From NCBI GenBank assembly GCA_033065855.1, contig JAVXUO010002762.1:857351-921350 (forward strand): a stretch of DNA of 64,000 nt. The letters run 5' to 3'. This document shows, piece after piece, positions 47,657-58,813 of the stretch. How positions within the stretch are numbered: position 1 is the stretch's first letter; the number at the start of each line of letters is the position of its first letter. Under the pieces are notes generated by a model. The model was not told where the DNA came from. It was given only the letters and a program-made list of their open reading frames with translations, and ran no database searches. This DNA comes from Escallonia rubra. Its lineage: Eukaryota > Streptophyta > Magnoliopsida > Escalloniales > Escalloniaceae. The position numbers and the translations under genes were made by a program.

Positions 47657-50640
47657 GAAGATTTGAAGGGGGAAGATTTTAGGACGAGGAAAGATTCACC
47701 TAGCAATGTGATCAGACCAGAGAGGGGTTGTTCGGGTGGTTGCCTGGTTCTATTATATATTTCAGCAAGGTGTCTACATAACCCGTAAATTTACATATTA
47801 GACTTCAATTTTGATTATAATAAATAAAATATGGTAGTTCCAACTTAATTGGTCTCTTCATTTAGAGTCCAACTTTTTTTAATTAGATATATATACTTAA
47901 AAAATCCTATTTATTTTGGTACCCTTTTCATTTTCTGCCCTACTTAACTATTTGCTATGATTTAATATTAGAAAGTTTGTAGGTATCATTGGCCCGATAT
48001 TTGTAACCAATTGTAAAATTTCGAAACCAATTGTAAACCTTCTAAAACTCTACCTAATCAATATACTTATATATTAGGCCTTAATTTTGATTACGAAATC
48101 ATCCCCTACTAACTAGTTCTTTATTATGATTCTATTGTGGGCTATGCAGTGGGGTGAGATCAAGATTATAGCTCAGCGTTGGCGGATTTTTATTTTTGCT
48201 CAAGATCATGAATTCGAGTTTTATGAGATGAAATTTTGGAGCAAGGGACAGAAATAGCTACCCATTTTGTAGCCCACATGACTGGCTAGTTGCTACATAA
48301 TTTATAGCAGAAAGTATAGGAAGTGAGCGTCAAAAATAGTGAAAGGAGAGAAGCAGAATGCGTAATTGTTCATTTTTAACAACCAAATTCTCTTTGAGTT
48401 TTATCAGATTTTATCACCAAAGCCCTGATTCCCTTTGGCATACACCTTCTTACTCTCAGTTTTAAGATCTTAATATATGAATCTCTAGACACAAAATTTT
48501 GATTTTTGAGGAAGGTGGCAAAAAATACAATATATATTTGCCCGATTCATGAAAACCACAGTGAAGAAGGCCAGTCAAATGCTATTTTAATGCTTTACAG
48601 TTTACATGGTGAGCTTTACTTTTGAAAAAACTGAGGGGGCACTTGCTCAACTAAACTTCCCTACTATATGCAGGGCCCCGTTTCTTTGACTTCACTGGTT
48701 TGGATGAGGGAGGGAGAGAGAGAGACTTACGAAATAAAGTTCTTGAGTCGAGCTTCTACAGCTCCAGCCAGACAAATGAATTGAGAGAGAGCGAGGGTGG
48801 GCAAAATTTCCAGTTGATTATGTTTGAGAATAGGAGTCATAATCTGCATATTAAGCATATTTGGTCTTATGCCCTTGGATTCTGGATAGGTTTCTTTAAT
48901 ACATGAAAATGACTGGAAGGAGATATTCTTTGGGTGGTATGGCATCTGATTCCTGCATGAGAATGTTTCTACTTGCTTTTGATATCACAGGTTTAACAGC
49001 TGTGGCCGACTGGCGTACATGTCATCTTGACTTACTTGAAGGATGCAAGCTCTACAGGAGACCAGATTCTTGGCCACTCCAGAGACTCACGTATGCAAAG
49101 GTCTGATCACTAGAAGAACTTCATTTGTCATGGTTGTTCTGTGAATTGTTATCAGGAGACTTGATATCACAGTGATGGAAGGAGCTTTGTAGCTTCTTAT
49201 TCAAAATTTCCGCCTCTTGGCCTTCTGCCGAGTTGGGTCCGTATTTTGAGACAATGGGTGGTCACGCTTTCATTATTCTTGATCTCATATCTTCCCTTGA
49301 TATTATCACATCGTCATTATCACTGTTCCCAGGAGCGGAGGCATCACGATGCACCAGTGGACACGTGCCCACTGGTGCACCGTTGCAAAGACCCACTTCT
49401 ATATTGTATAGTTGTGATGCTTTGGACATATGTGCTCTCTCTCTCTCTCTCTCTCTCCCTCCCTCTCTCCCTCGCTCCTGACATCAGGTGTAAACCCTCG
49501 ATTGTACGTGTAAAACAAATAAAAAAATTATGGGTAAAAGTGCGTCACAACCAAGTTGCACTAATAAACAGAATGTAAATTGCACTATTATTATGGTGGA
49601 GACCAAATATGCAAGCAAAATAATTAGAATCAAGACATTGCACAACGAGATAATAGATTATGTAATTAGTTGCTTTAAAAACTTAAACTGTTAGAGAATG
49701 TGACTGACAATTTTATCAAATATTTTTTTGTGGAGACATCATATTAACTTTTGGTGCTGAAACGTATTATGGTATGAGTTTAGTCATATTTTTATCGCTG
49801 AATCATAAAAAGAATTTCAAATGTCCACTTTCTCAACATTTCTAATTCCGTCACTGCCGTTACCTTGAATATTTTGTCATAATTTGTGTTGGTTTTATGT
49901 TCGAAATGCTGTCACGGCTGTTGTAATGGAGTAAGAGTTAAACAACCGGACATATATAGTGGGCAAATCGTTGTGAAAATAACTTGTCAATAGTTTATAG
50001 CTTTTTTTTGTCTTGTTTTCATGGAGGTCTTATAATATGTTTGGTTAGATCAAACATGTCAGGCACACACGTGTCATGTTGTGGCGTGTTTCGACTACTT
50101 AAACATTAAATTAAATCATTTCTAAATCTTAAACTGAAGGTCAAAATCAAACAATTATACCCAATATGCAGGGCATATTTTGCTTTTATGTCTTCATTTG
50201 TTCGGAGTGTTCGTTGATTTGGTAGGAACCGGATATTTTTTGGGACAACGAACCAATCGGCGAACCCTTATTGAAGTTTGTTTGCCACCTAACGAAGGGT
50301 GTATTATTGAGTTGACTACTGTAATTTTATGTTCGGTAAGTTCGAGTTCCGGTCTTTGACTTTTAGAGTTGAAAGTTATCTCCAAAGGTAAGACAATTGT
50401 ACTTTTCTCATCGATGAAAAAATATTTAGTGGTTGTTTAACACCAGTCTACATTGCACTTAAATAGTGTTAGATTGTCACTTATTTCGTGACACCACTTA
50501 TTTGGTGTCAGACAGTGACAACACACGGCGGGTCAACTGTCCTAAACCTTAATCACGGTACACTATGATAAAAAGATGAAAAAATTAAAAGGGACATACA
50601 AAAAGATTGCACTTTCTCTGCCCACATTTTATAACCTCTC
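47657..50640. other. Gene-free sequence upstream of KAS II, with a CT microsatellite
   Basis: Holds the KAS II promoter at its left edge. A (CT)n tract with CCCT interruptions spans about 49436-49478. A small palindrome GCACCAGTGG...CCACTGGTGC lies near 49352-49380. Short ORFs at 48700-49480 are unrecognised. Confidence 0.5.
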
Positions 50641-50860
50641 GCTTTGTTTGTGAAAGCGTCCGACTTAAAACCAATTAGTAATGAGGGAAGAGACTTACAA
50701 AATTTGTATATTGAAGTATTCTTTATTATTTGGCTGATGTGGGATTTATATCTTTTAACATGCCCCTCATGTGTGACCAGACTTCTTTTGAGTGAGTGTA
50801 AAACGTGGATGAGTTAGACCGGTAACGGTGAATGAATTAATTTTTGAAGTTGAAGTTTTC
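50641..50860. mobile_element. LTR-like fragment, second copy
   Basis: Shares the order 'accaattagtaatgaggg', 'tattgaagtatt', 'gatgtgggatt' and 'aacatgcccctcatgtgtg' with 24011-24255. These motifs are common in dicot LTRs. Borders are not defined. Confidence 0.4.
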
Positions 50861-51633
50861 AACTTTTTTTCAGCACTAACCATAGTTTATCATTACAATC
50901 CTACTGGGAGGTAGCCCCAGAAGTTAGCAATATCGCCTCTTTGTTGCAATATAAGTGGTAGTTTAAGACTACATAAATCAATGATGTAGTGTTAAACACT
51001 CATTGTCACTCATTAGACAGAAGAAAAGAACGATCCTATGTCATTTGATCACCTTCAAGCATACATGTACACGACTAAGTTGTCATCCCAAAGAGTTTGG
51101 CACATGAAGGCTTTTATGTATATGTTACGCGTTTTAACAATAGTAACTAAAGGTTTAAATACATATTAATATTCTGAAAGTCACAAGAATCTCACTTTAA
51201 GATCCATATCTTGAATTTTTACAGGTCAAGGTTTAGAGTTTTTATTATACAATTAATAAGTACCTAAGCTCCTTTTTTGGTCAAATTAACAATGGAGCTA
51301 GGGGTAAATTTGTCAAATACTATTTCACACTTATTACCTAATCCGATATCGATTTTCTTTAACTCCTCCCTTCTTCTATTTTTCCGTTCTCTTATTAAGT
51401 ATTATATCTTGTATGTACAACGAAGAAGCGGTTTCTGTGCATTTACAGACATGCACACATATCCTTCCAAGAACAAAGAAGGATTTTAAGAACACTCCTT
51501 CTTCACGTATCCTTCAATGACATATCTTGATATCATGTATGTACAAAGAAATCGTGTTCTTCGTGTGTCTGTGTGCAGGGGGTTGTCTTTGTGTGTATGT
51601 TGGTGGGTGATTGGAAAAAGGGGGCGGTGACCG
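50861..51633. other. Gene-free sequence
   Basis: AT-rich with no recognised element. Its last 8 bases are the left target duplication of the hAT MITE. Confidence 0.4.
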
Positions 51634-51883
51634 CAGGGGCGGACCTATGTTGTGGCAAGCACCCCCTCACTTCTGAAAAAAAAAAAAAAATTTTTTTTTT
51701 GGTTTTCGGGAATCGCACCACCCCATTCCCAAGACACCGTTCCCCCATCCCCGATAGTATTCAGTGATTATATAGAGATTTTAAAAAATCTCTATATAAT
51801 ATTATTTAACTAATAAAAAAAAAATTGGGTGCATTTGATAGAATTTTTGCACCCCCTGAATTTTTTTCCTGGTTCTGCCCCTG
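51634..51883. mobile_element. hAT-type MITE with 8-bp target-site duplication
   Basis: A 250-bp element with short terminal inverted repeats: CAGGGGCGGACC on the left and, on the other strand, CAGGGGCAGAACC on the right. An 8-bp flanking duplication has one mismatch: ggtgaccg (51626-51633) and ggtggccg (51884-51891). CAGGGGCGG-type ends with 8-bp duplications are typical of hAT transposons. The centre holds a poly(A)/poly(T) palindrome (51676-51700) and a second perfect-looking palindrome 'tatatagagatttt...aaaatctctatata' (about 51768-51799). No transposase. Confidence 0.85.
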
Positions 51884-51891
51884 GGTGGCCG

Positions 51892-52715
51892 GGGAATGGG
51901 ACAATGGCTGACGGGGTGGGGCGGTGTTAGGTTGGGTAATGGGTGATAATGTTTTTGTTGATGGCCGGAAAAATAGGCAATGGCCAATGGCCGGGGAAGG
52001 GGGCTATTAGAGGCAGGGGTCAAATAACTGGTTTTTTGCGCTAATTGCCCTGAACGGTTTAGGAGCACATTTATAGATGTTGCGGAAAAGGGGTTCATGC
52101 AGTTATTGATTCCATTATAAATACTACTTCAGGCGTTGACGTGTAAAATTAAAAAAACGTAGGTCTCAAAGTGACATTTTTGTGAATTTTAGAGTACTAA
52201 TATGCTTTTAAGCCATAGTCAAATACCATTATAATATTATTATAGGTTACCTTATGTTTCATTTAAACATTTTTGTTGCTCATTTCATTATTAGGCTTTC
52301 TGGTTCGCTCACATGATGTCCCATGGGCCTCCCTCTAATGTAACCCTATTGAAAATTCGAAACACTTTATTTTGATTTCATGCATCTATTGAAAGAATAG
52401 GTATTGTTCAAGTAGCTGGTTTAAGGAAAAATGGAACTCAAATAGCCACTAAATATATTGTAGAGCTTTGGCAAAATACAAGGGTTCAAAATGATATTTA
52501 ACCGTTTCTCTTCCTCCACTATGCAACGGTCGCGTTATTCAAAGTTCAAAACCCGAATCAGAACCTCCTAAACCTTAATACCACATCAAGAACTAAGAGA
52601 AAAGATACCCTAAATCCTAACTAGAAGCACAGATACTGAGAACCATAAGCCCCAGGTGTACATTTCAATCCCAATCTACGGCTACCTGCTAGTGACGAGA
52701 AACCCACCTTCAAGA
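51892..52715. other. Sequence upstream of the SAP/CCCH gene
   Basis: Contains the presumed promoter and leader of the gene at 52716. GGTGG/GGCCGG-rich sequence at 51884-52020 borders the MITE. An in-frame upstream ATG lies at 52656. Confidence 0.45.
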
Positions 52716-55700
52716 ATGGCGATGTCTGATAAACACAGCCACTCTGCAGATGGTGAATCAGACACCGACTTGTACGACTCCGATGATTCGCAACAAGACC
52801 CAACATTCGACGTTCTTGACTTGACCCGATCCAGCTTCTCAAAGCTCTCCATCAAGAAGAAAGCCAAGTCCCGGTTAGTGTCTTAATCAGACATTTGTGT
52901 GTCTTTCTAGATTTTGCTCCCTCCTTCCATTAGGTTTTCCTTCTATTGACTTTTTTTCAAATTTTTTTGATAGATTCAGTACACGTAAACATTGATTTTT
53001 CTCGTTATTTTCGTTATTGCTTGACTTGCCAAACCACACTTATTAACTTAAGATTGCTATTTGAGTTTGGTTCAATATTTACATTGTACCAAATTCATTG
53101 TGAAAACTCACCAAAAGGTCAAATGGGGATTCACATGGGCAGTAATGTGAATACAGAAATATCAAGGACATGGATGAAGGTTCTGAAGAAGACCCAGATG
53201 TGATTGTGCCAGAGCTTGATGAGAAAGAGCAGAAGAGTTTTGAGGGTGTTCAAAAGATCATTGAAGGTGGTTGGTCACTACCTAACAATATCTACGACCT
53301 GTTTGTTAAATTGGCTGTGTGGCTTTTTATACCTACGTTGATATATGCATGTGGTTCCCTTGTGACAGCTGGTCAGTTGGAGAAACTAAAAGTGGATCAA
53401 TGCAAGGTCTATTTGAGGAAGCATGGGTTGAGATTAACGGGGAACAAGGATATACTTACTGGGCGCATTAAGGAGCACCTTGAGTAACTTATTCTGATCT
53501 TTGGAATGATTAATCAATTTATCAAGAATTATATTGCCTTCTCGAATCAGTTGGTAATCCTTCAATATAATTTGCCTAATAGATCTTTTTTGTATTAGTA
53601 TTATGAATGGCGGTGGAGAAAAGAAGTACCCTATGTCGAGTTTTGTATTGAACTGCAAAGGTATGTATGCTCTCTAAAGCTGACATTTTAGAATTATGTT
53701 ATGATACCATTTCATAGCTCATGGGTTTACAGATTTGAGTTACAGTATTAAAAATCAAAGAGTCGAGATACATCCCCCATCCCGCACTTCTAAATTCTTA
53801 CTGGTTGATTGACAATGGATGCGTAAAACAACGAAGTAATGTTTGACAGAGTAGATGCAGTTGTGATTGTAACCACATTCAAGATTGAGCACCATGGCTC
53901 GGCTTTCCTGTATTTCTGTATTTAGACAAAAATCACCTTCACTTAGTAGTGCATATTCGGACTAGAAATCCTAGCTTCACTTCTACTAAGTAGGCCTCCT
54001 TAATTGTTTTATTTGCAGGTGATGCATGCACTGGAGATACTGTTATGTTTGAACAAAATGTTTATGAAATGTAAGTTCTTCAACCTTTCTTTTGAGAATG
54101 ACACATTTTTTAGTTGCATAACCATTTAACTGTGTTTTATTTGCACTGAGAAACTGGAAAGCTGAATGCAGGCTCTTTGGTTCTAAGCTCAAATGCAGCA
54201 TGATATTAAGACTGCAGCTGACTGATCCTCGGCTGTTCGTTTAAATTATTATGTTTTCTAGGTTCAACATTGCATCAAGGAGCGCAAGTGGTCCTCCATG
54301 TGGTACTAGGATTGTAGCCGGCCGCATTGTGAAAGAAAGCTATGGTGCTGCAAAGCAACAACACACATTCACGGTGAGCTAGCAAGATAGTGATTCAAGT
54401 TAGGCTAGGTCATAGATTACATATGAGCATGCCAGGTTTCTGTTCATTGCACATTTATCTATTCCCCGCGTTGCTATCTGTGAAGTCTTGACTCGTTAGA
54501 TACTTAGATCACAATGTCAGGAATTTACCATCTGATAAATGCTCCTTTTTTATTCATGAAAAGTTGTTGACAAAAGGGAAAGTTGTTGCCAAAATATTTA
54601 TCCTGAACTAGCATTCTTAAATGATCCGCGGTTTATAAGTGCTATATTTAAATGGTACTTGACTATTAGAATCGTTAGCAAAAGGAAAAAGATGTCATTG
54701 AAGTATTCATCGTCAACTTGTATTTTTTATATGATCCAGCAATTCACAAGCACTATATTCCCGACTATTCTTGTCAGATTGAAGTATTATGGAGCAAAGG
54801 AGAAAAACCTCTCCCTCCACTTCATCCCCTCCTCATCAAGGGCAGAAACCTGTATAGGCTAAAGACAGTGAGACAGGTCTGCTTCCGATTATAAGAACCT
54901 CTGTTCAGCATCATCTATTTACTACATGGCATTGTTTTAGCTAACATGTTGTTGACTTCAGAGATGGGAAAATGAAGGTGATAGGCAGAAAATGTTGTGT
55001 GAAAAGCATAATAGAGGCGCTGTTGCCCGGACGAATAGGGAAGCACGAGTGCAAGAGAAGGAAATGCGGCAGATGCTAAAGGGAAATAGGTAATGACATG
55101 TGCCTCATCAGCATATGTGGCCTTAATTTGAACCTTGCATCTTAGAGTTTAATATTTGGTTTCCTTTGTGCTTGTTACTGAGCTCTTTCTACACCTTAGG
55201 GTATCAAGAGTGGAAGATCAGAATGGTAAAAAAGAAGAGAATACAAGAAAGATATCTCAATCTTTACCCACTAATCCAAGAAAACATGAAAGGCACCTTG
55301 ACGAGCAGCAGGGCATGCAGAAGGCTAAGCAAGAGCAGACTTTTCAGCAGAAGGGATGTTGGAACACCCAAACTTGGAAAGAAAGCACCTCAGTTCCGTT
55401 GGTAGCCCCGTACAGTTGTCCCATTTTTTTGCCAAATGCGAACATGCAGCTAGAAAGGGTTCATCAGAGGCAACCTTTGGCAAGCGTGAATTCTAATCCT
55501 TCTGGCCATGGTTATGAACAAAATATCATTAGCAATATTGCAAAGTGTAACTCTTTCAGGAGTTCAATCCAAAGGCATGGGCATGAAGAAAGCATGAATG
55601 TAAACAATTTAAGGGATCCATCAAGAAAGCAGCAGCATGCTCGGGGAGAAAGCATTAATGGCGGTAATCCTAGAATGATGGTTTGCCGGCACTATGCACG

Positions 55701-55815
55701 AGGAAGGTGTTACTATGGTGATCAATGCAAGTATTCGCATGATTATGGAGAAAATCACAATTATGGTCAAAGGAAGAAAGAAAACTTGCCATCCAATCTG
55801 CGACATTACTACTGA
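52716..55815 (+). CDS. SAP and CCCH zinc-finger protein (C3H62-like), eight exons
   Basis: Likely a nuclear nucleic-acid-binding protein. Exons: 52716-52873, 53157-53483, 53599-53660, 54019-54070, 54262-54371, 54778-54876, 54962-55089, 55201-55815; 1551 nt, 516 residues. The N-terminus is acidic (SDTDLYDSDDS). Exon 2 ends with a SAP helix-extension-helix (LEKLKVDQCKVYLRKHGLRL). Exons 3-6 form a conserved plant domain (KKYPMSSFVLNCKGDACTGD, SGPPCGTRIVAGRIVKESYG, EVLWSKGEKPLPPLHPLLIK). Exon 7 is a charged helix. The C-terminus has one CCCH finger, CRHYARGRCYYGDQCKYSH, spacing C-x7-C-x5-C-x3-H. This order matches plant proteins annotated as zinc finger CCCH domain-containing protein 62. The ATG at 52716 opens the conserved acidic start; another in-frame ATG lies at 52656. 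Target unknown. Confidence 0.9.
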
Positions 55816-56104
55816 GAAACACTCTTGGACTAGAGATCCGGTGGATGAAGATAGCTTTTCGCTATTTGCTGATTATGTTTTGTATCAGGGTCTCCTTGCA
55901 GTACTTACAGAAGCACGCGCTTGCTATTCACAAGAGCAAACATTTGAGCTCTGTTCTTCCCAAGTTAGTGGATCTTAGAACCAGTTTTATTTAACTCTCT
56001 TTTAGCTTTAAAAATTGCACTGAACTCCTAACATAACCTGATGTCGTCAATAAGTTATTTTAATATCTCAACTTGTTAAGCATGTCAACTGCAAAATTAT
56101 AAAT
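55816..56104. other. 3' region of the SAP/CCCH gene
   Basis: Presumed 3' untranslated sequence. No further coding signal after the stop at 55813-55815. Confidence 0.5.
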
Positions 56105-57324
56105 AGGGATAATATCACTTATATCCCGGAATCTAGGGGTAAATTACAGACGAGAATACAAACAAGTGTCAAAATTTTGTGCAAAAAGACATGATTGCCC
56201 TTACGAATGAGCTTTTGGGGGTAGAGCTAGTGTGATATTATCCCTCATCGCTAGGGTAAATTACAGACGAGGATACCAACCATCATCAACCTTCTGCCCC
56301 CGCCACCGTCCGTCACCACTCCTAATTTTCTCTTTATGTTTCTTGCCTAAATTGTGTCTTTGTATTCTGACCACGACACTTCCGACACAACTCCTCCTAA
56401 CCACCTTCCTCAAACTCTTTTTTTAACTATCGGCACCAACAAAAACATAATCATCAAAGTCAAGTCCAATTAGCAGCATCAAAGTCAAATCCATACAAGA
56501 AAAATCGCATCTGCTTGCAAAAACAAAAAACCCAAATGGTAGTTGATGAGGAATAGTCGAGGGGTTGGGTGATGGGATTTATGTAGTGGTGCGTTGATGG
56601 GATTTCTAGCGGTGGTGGGTCAGTTTTGTAGTGTAGGTTGGCAGTGATGGGTATCGAGGATGGTGACTGGGGTCTGTGGTAGTGGCGGTGGTGAGTTTCT
56701 AGAAGGTGGAGGGCTTGGTTGATGTGGAGGTCAAAGGTCGAACAGAGGTGGAGGTGGTAGGCCGAAGGTTAGATTTGACGAGATTAGCCAGACTCGATGA
56801 GGAAAGAGATGGCAGTGTGGAGGGTCGCTAGTTGTGGAGGCTAGCCGGCGGCAGAGGCTAGTGATGAGGCTGAGTATGATATATGAGAGTGCGAGAAAAG
56901 ACTGGAGGAGGAAATGGGGTGGTTGTGTGTGATGTGAACGGTAAAAATGGAGGGTCATCGGCGGCAGAAGATAGCTGGTGACGGAGGCCGACAATGGGTC
57001 GAGTCTAATATGTGAGAAAGAGAGAATGAGTTGATTAGAATTAGAAAGGAGTGAGAAAAAAGAAAAAAAAATAGAATTATGTATTGTTAATCAAAAAGAA
57101 GGAAGGAGGAGACGTATATATTATGTATTAGGGGTACTATTGTCATTTTCAAAATACAGTATTACCACATCAGCAAAAAAATTGTTAGTTAGGTTCATAG
57201 AATCATAACAGTAGTCATATGTGATACAAAATTTTCACATTTTGGATGCGAGTGCAAATTTTTAAAATTTATGTCTTTGACTGTAATTATCCATAAACTG
57301 TCGGATATAATTGATATTATCCCT
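56105..57324. mobile_element. Mutator-like / foldback element with diverged TIRs
   Basis: The left end AGGGATAATATCACTTATAT and the right end, read on the other strand, AGGGATAATATCAATTATAT are inverted copies. Similarity extends through a 'ggtaaattaca' / 'ggataattaca' motif and 'aaaattttgt' further in. A second, internal copy of the left-end motif starts near 56231. The interior is CCACC-rich on the left (56275-56330) and GGTGG-rich on the right (56540-57000). The flanks share ataaat (56099-56104 and 57326-57331), too short and offset to be a firm duplication. Confidence 0.65.
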
Positions 57325-58813
57325 CATAAATAAAAAGGAACATAATTTTCACCCTCGGTTTGTCGCTAAGTCTACACTTGACACTTCTTGACCTTTAGCG
57401 ACAGTGACAAAGAAGGAAGCGCATTAGAATATTAGTGGGTAACGATGGCTTCTATTTATGAAGAAATGTAAATAAACGAGAACTCACAATTGTTATTAAT
57501 CACATTCAAGGTGGAAAAAATTAAAAAAAAAAAGGTGAAGTTGTTAAACAACGAGCAATTCTCCATGTGACCGTTCCCTTCGAATTTTCGTGAACTATAA
57601 AGATAGAGAAACATAGAGTTAGGAGAAAATGGTAATTACAACTTTTATCTTTCCGATTTTATTTTAGGAATTTAAAGAAAAAAGAATTGGGTTCTCAGCT
57701 GGGCTGTTAAGATCCATCGTTGGGCTTCGAAAAGTTTCAGGAGTTGGGGATTTTGTTTGGGTTCTCGGCTAAAACCTCAACAGGCAACAGTAGTCCAGGC
57801 ACGTGTAAGCTCATCTGCATCAAACCATAGCGACAAGCCGACAAGCAACATCAACTGAAAACACTAATCGTAGACTCTTGTAGAGTGATTCCAAAACTGT
57901 TTTGAACCCAACATGGTTTCTACTTTCTACCCTTTCTGTCTCTTACCCACATGAATAGAAGTTGTAGCTGCAGTGTTTCATCTGATTTTGCACTGATCTA
58001 AGCTCAGTTAAACCAAAAGTTGTTGAGGTAAAGATATTCCCATATGCAGTTCTATGTATTTTCTCTTTTTATCTACTTAAACTAGCTATTGCATGAATTT
58101 TGTTGCCTTGTTCCAATAGATCATTTCTAGGATTTAGTGTGTCTGGTGATGTTTTGCGCTCAGCTTTAGTAGCTATTTATTTCCCCATCAACTTATTTGG
58201 TACTGCTGTGATCATCAAAGGATTTGGTTCTTGTGTATGATTCATATCGTCATGATTTTGACTGTACTTCAGTGGTTCTTGAGAAATTTCTGAGTTGGTT
58301 TGATGCTGAAGTATGATCTTTGGATATTAGTGGAGTCTGTTATTTAATTCTGCAGTGATTCTCAAGTTCAAACTGAATCTTTGTGTGTAGGTAAAGTGGT
58401 GTTACTCCTATGGTCCAATAATAGATGAGACATAACTTTCCTCTTGGTACGTCCCAAGAATTGAGACGTACTTCCTAATCATAAAGAATAAAACTAAGTA
58501 ACGGTACGCAATTATCCTTAATTATATCTGGACTAGGAAAAAGTCATGCCTCTCAATAGAGAGGTTAAAAGGCAAAAAAGTTGCTCGTTGAATTGTGACT
58601 TCCGATGTCATGTCTCGGTTATAGAAATGGAGGGGTACATAATCTAATTTTTGTACCGGATTTTTCTGGACTACCATGCCCCTGTGCATTTTAGTGCGTT
58701 TTTACCAAACCAATTGAACATTTTATTCTTAACGTAATTGATTAAGAAGCCAGAATGGATTAGTATAAAACGAATATGTCCGTAACCAAAAAAATTTCAT
58801 GTTTGTAGGAGTA
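57325..58813 (+). promoter_or_regulatory. Promoter and leader of the 2-hydroxy-acid oxidase gene
   Basis: No protein-coding signal. A plausible leader intron runs from a GTAAAG donor at 58028 to a TTTGTAG acceptor at 58808, which would place the acceptor five bases before the ATG at 58814. The leader would start somewhere near 57780-57900. Confidence 0.4.
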
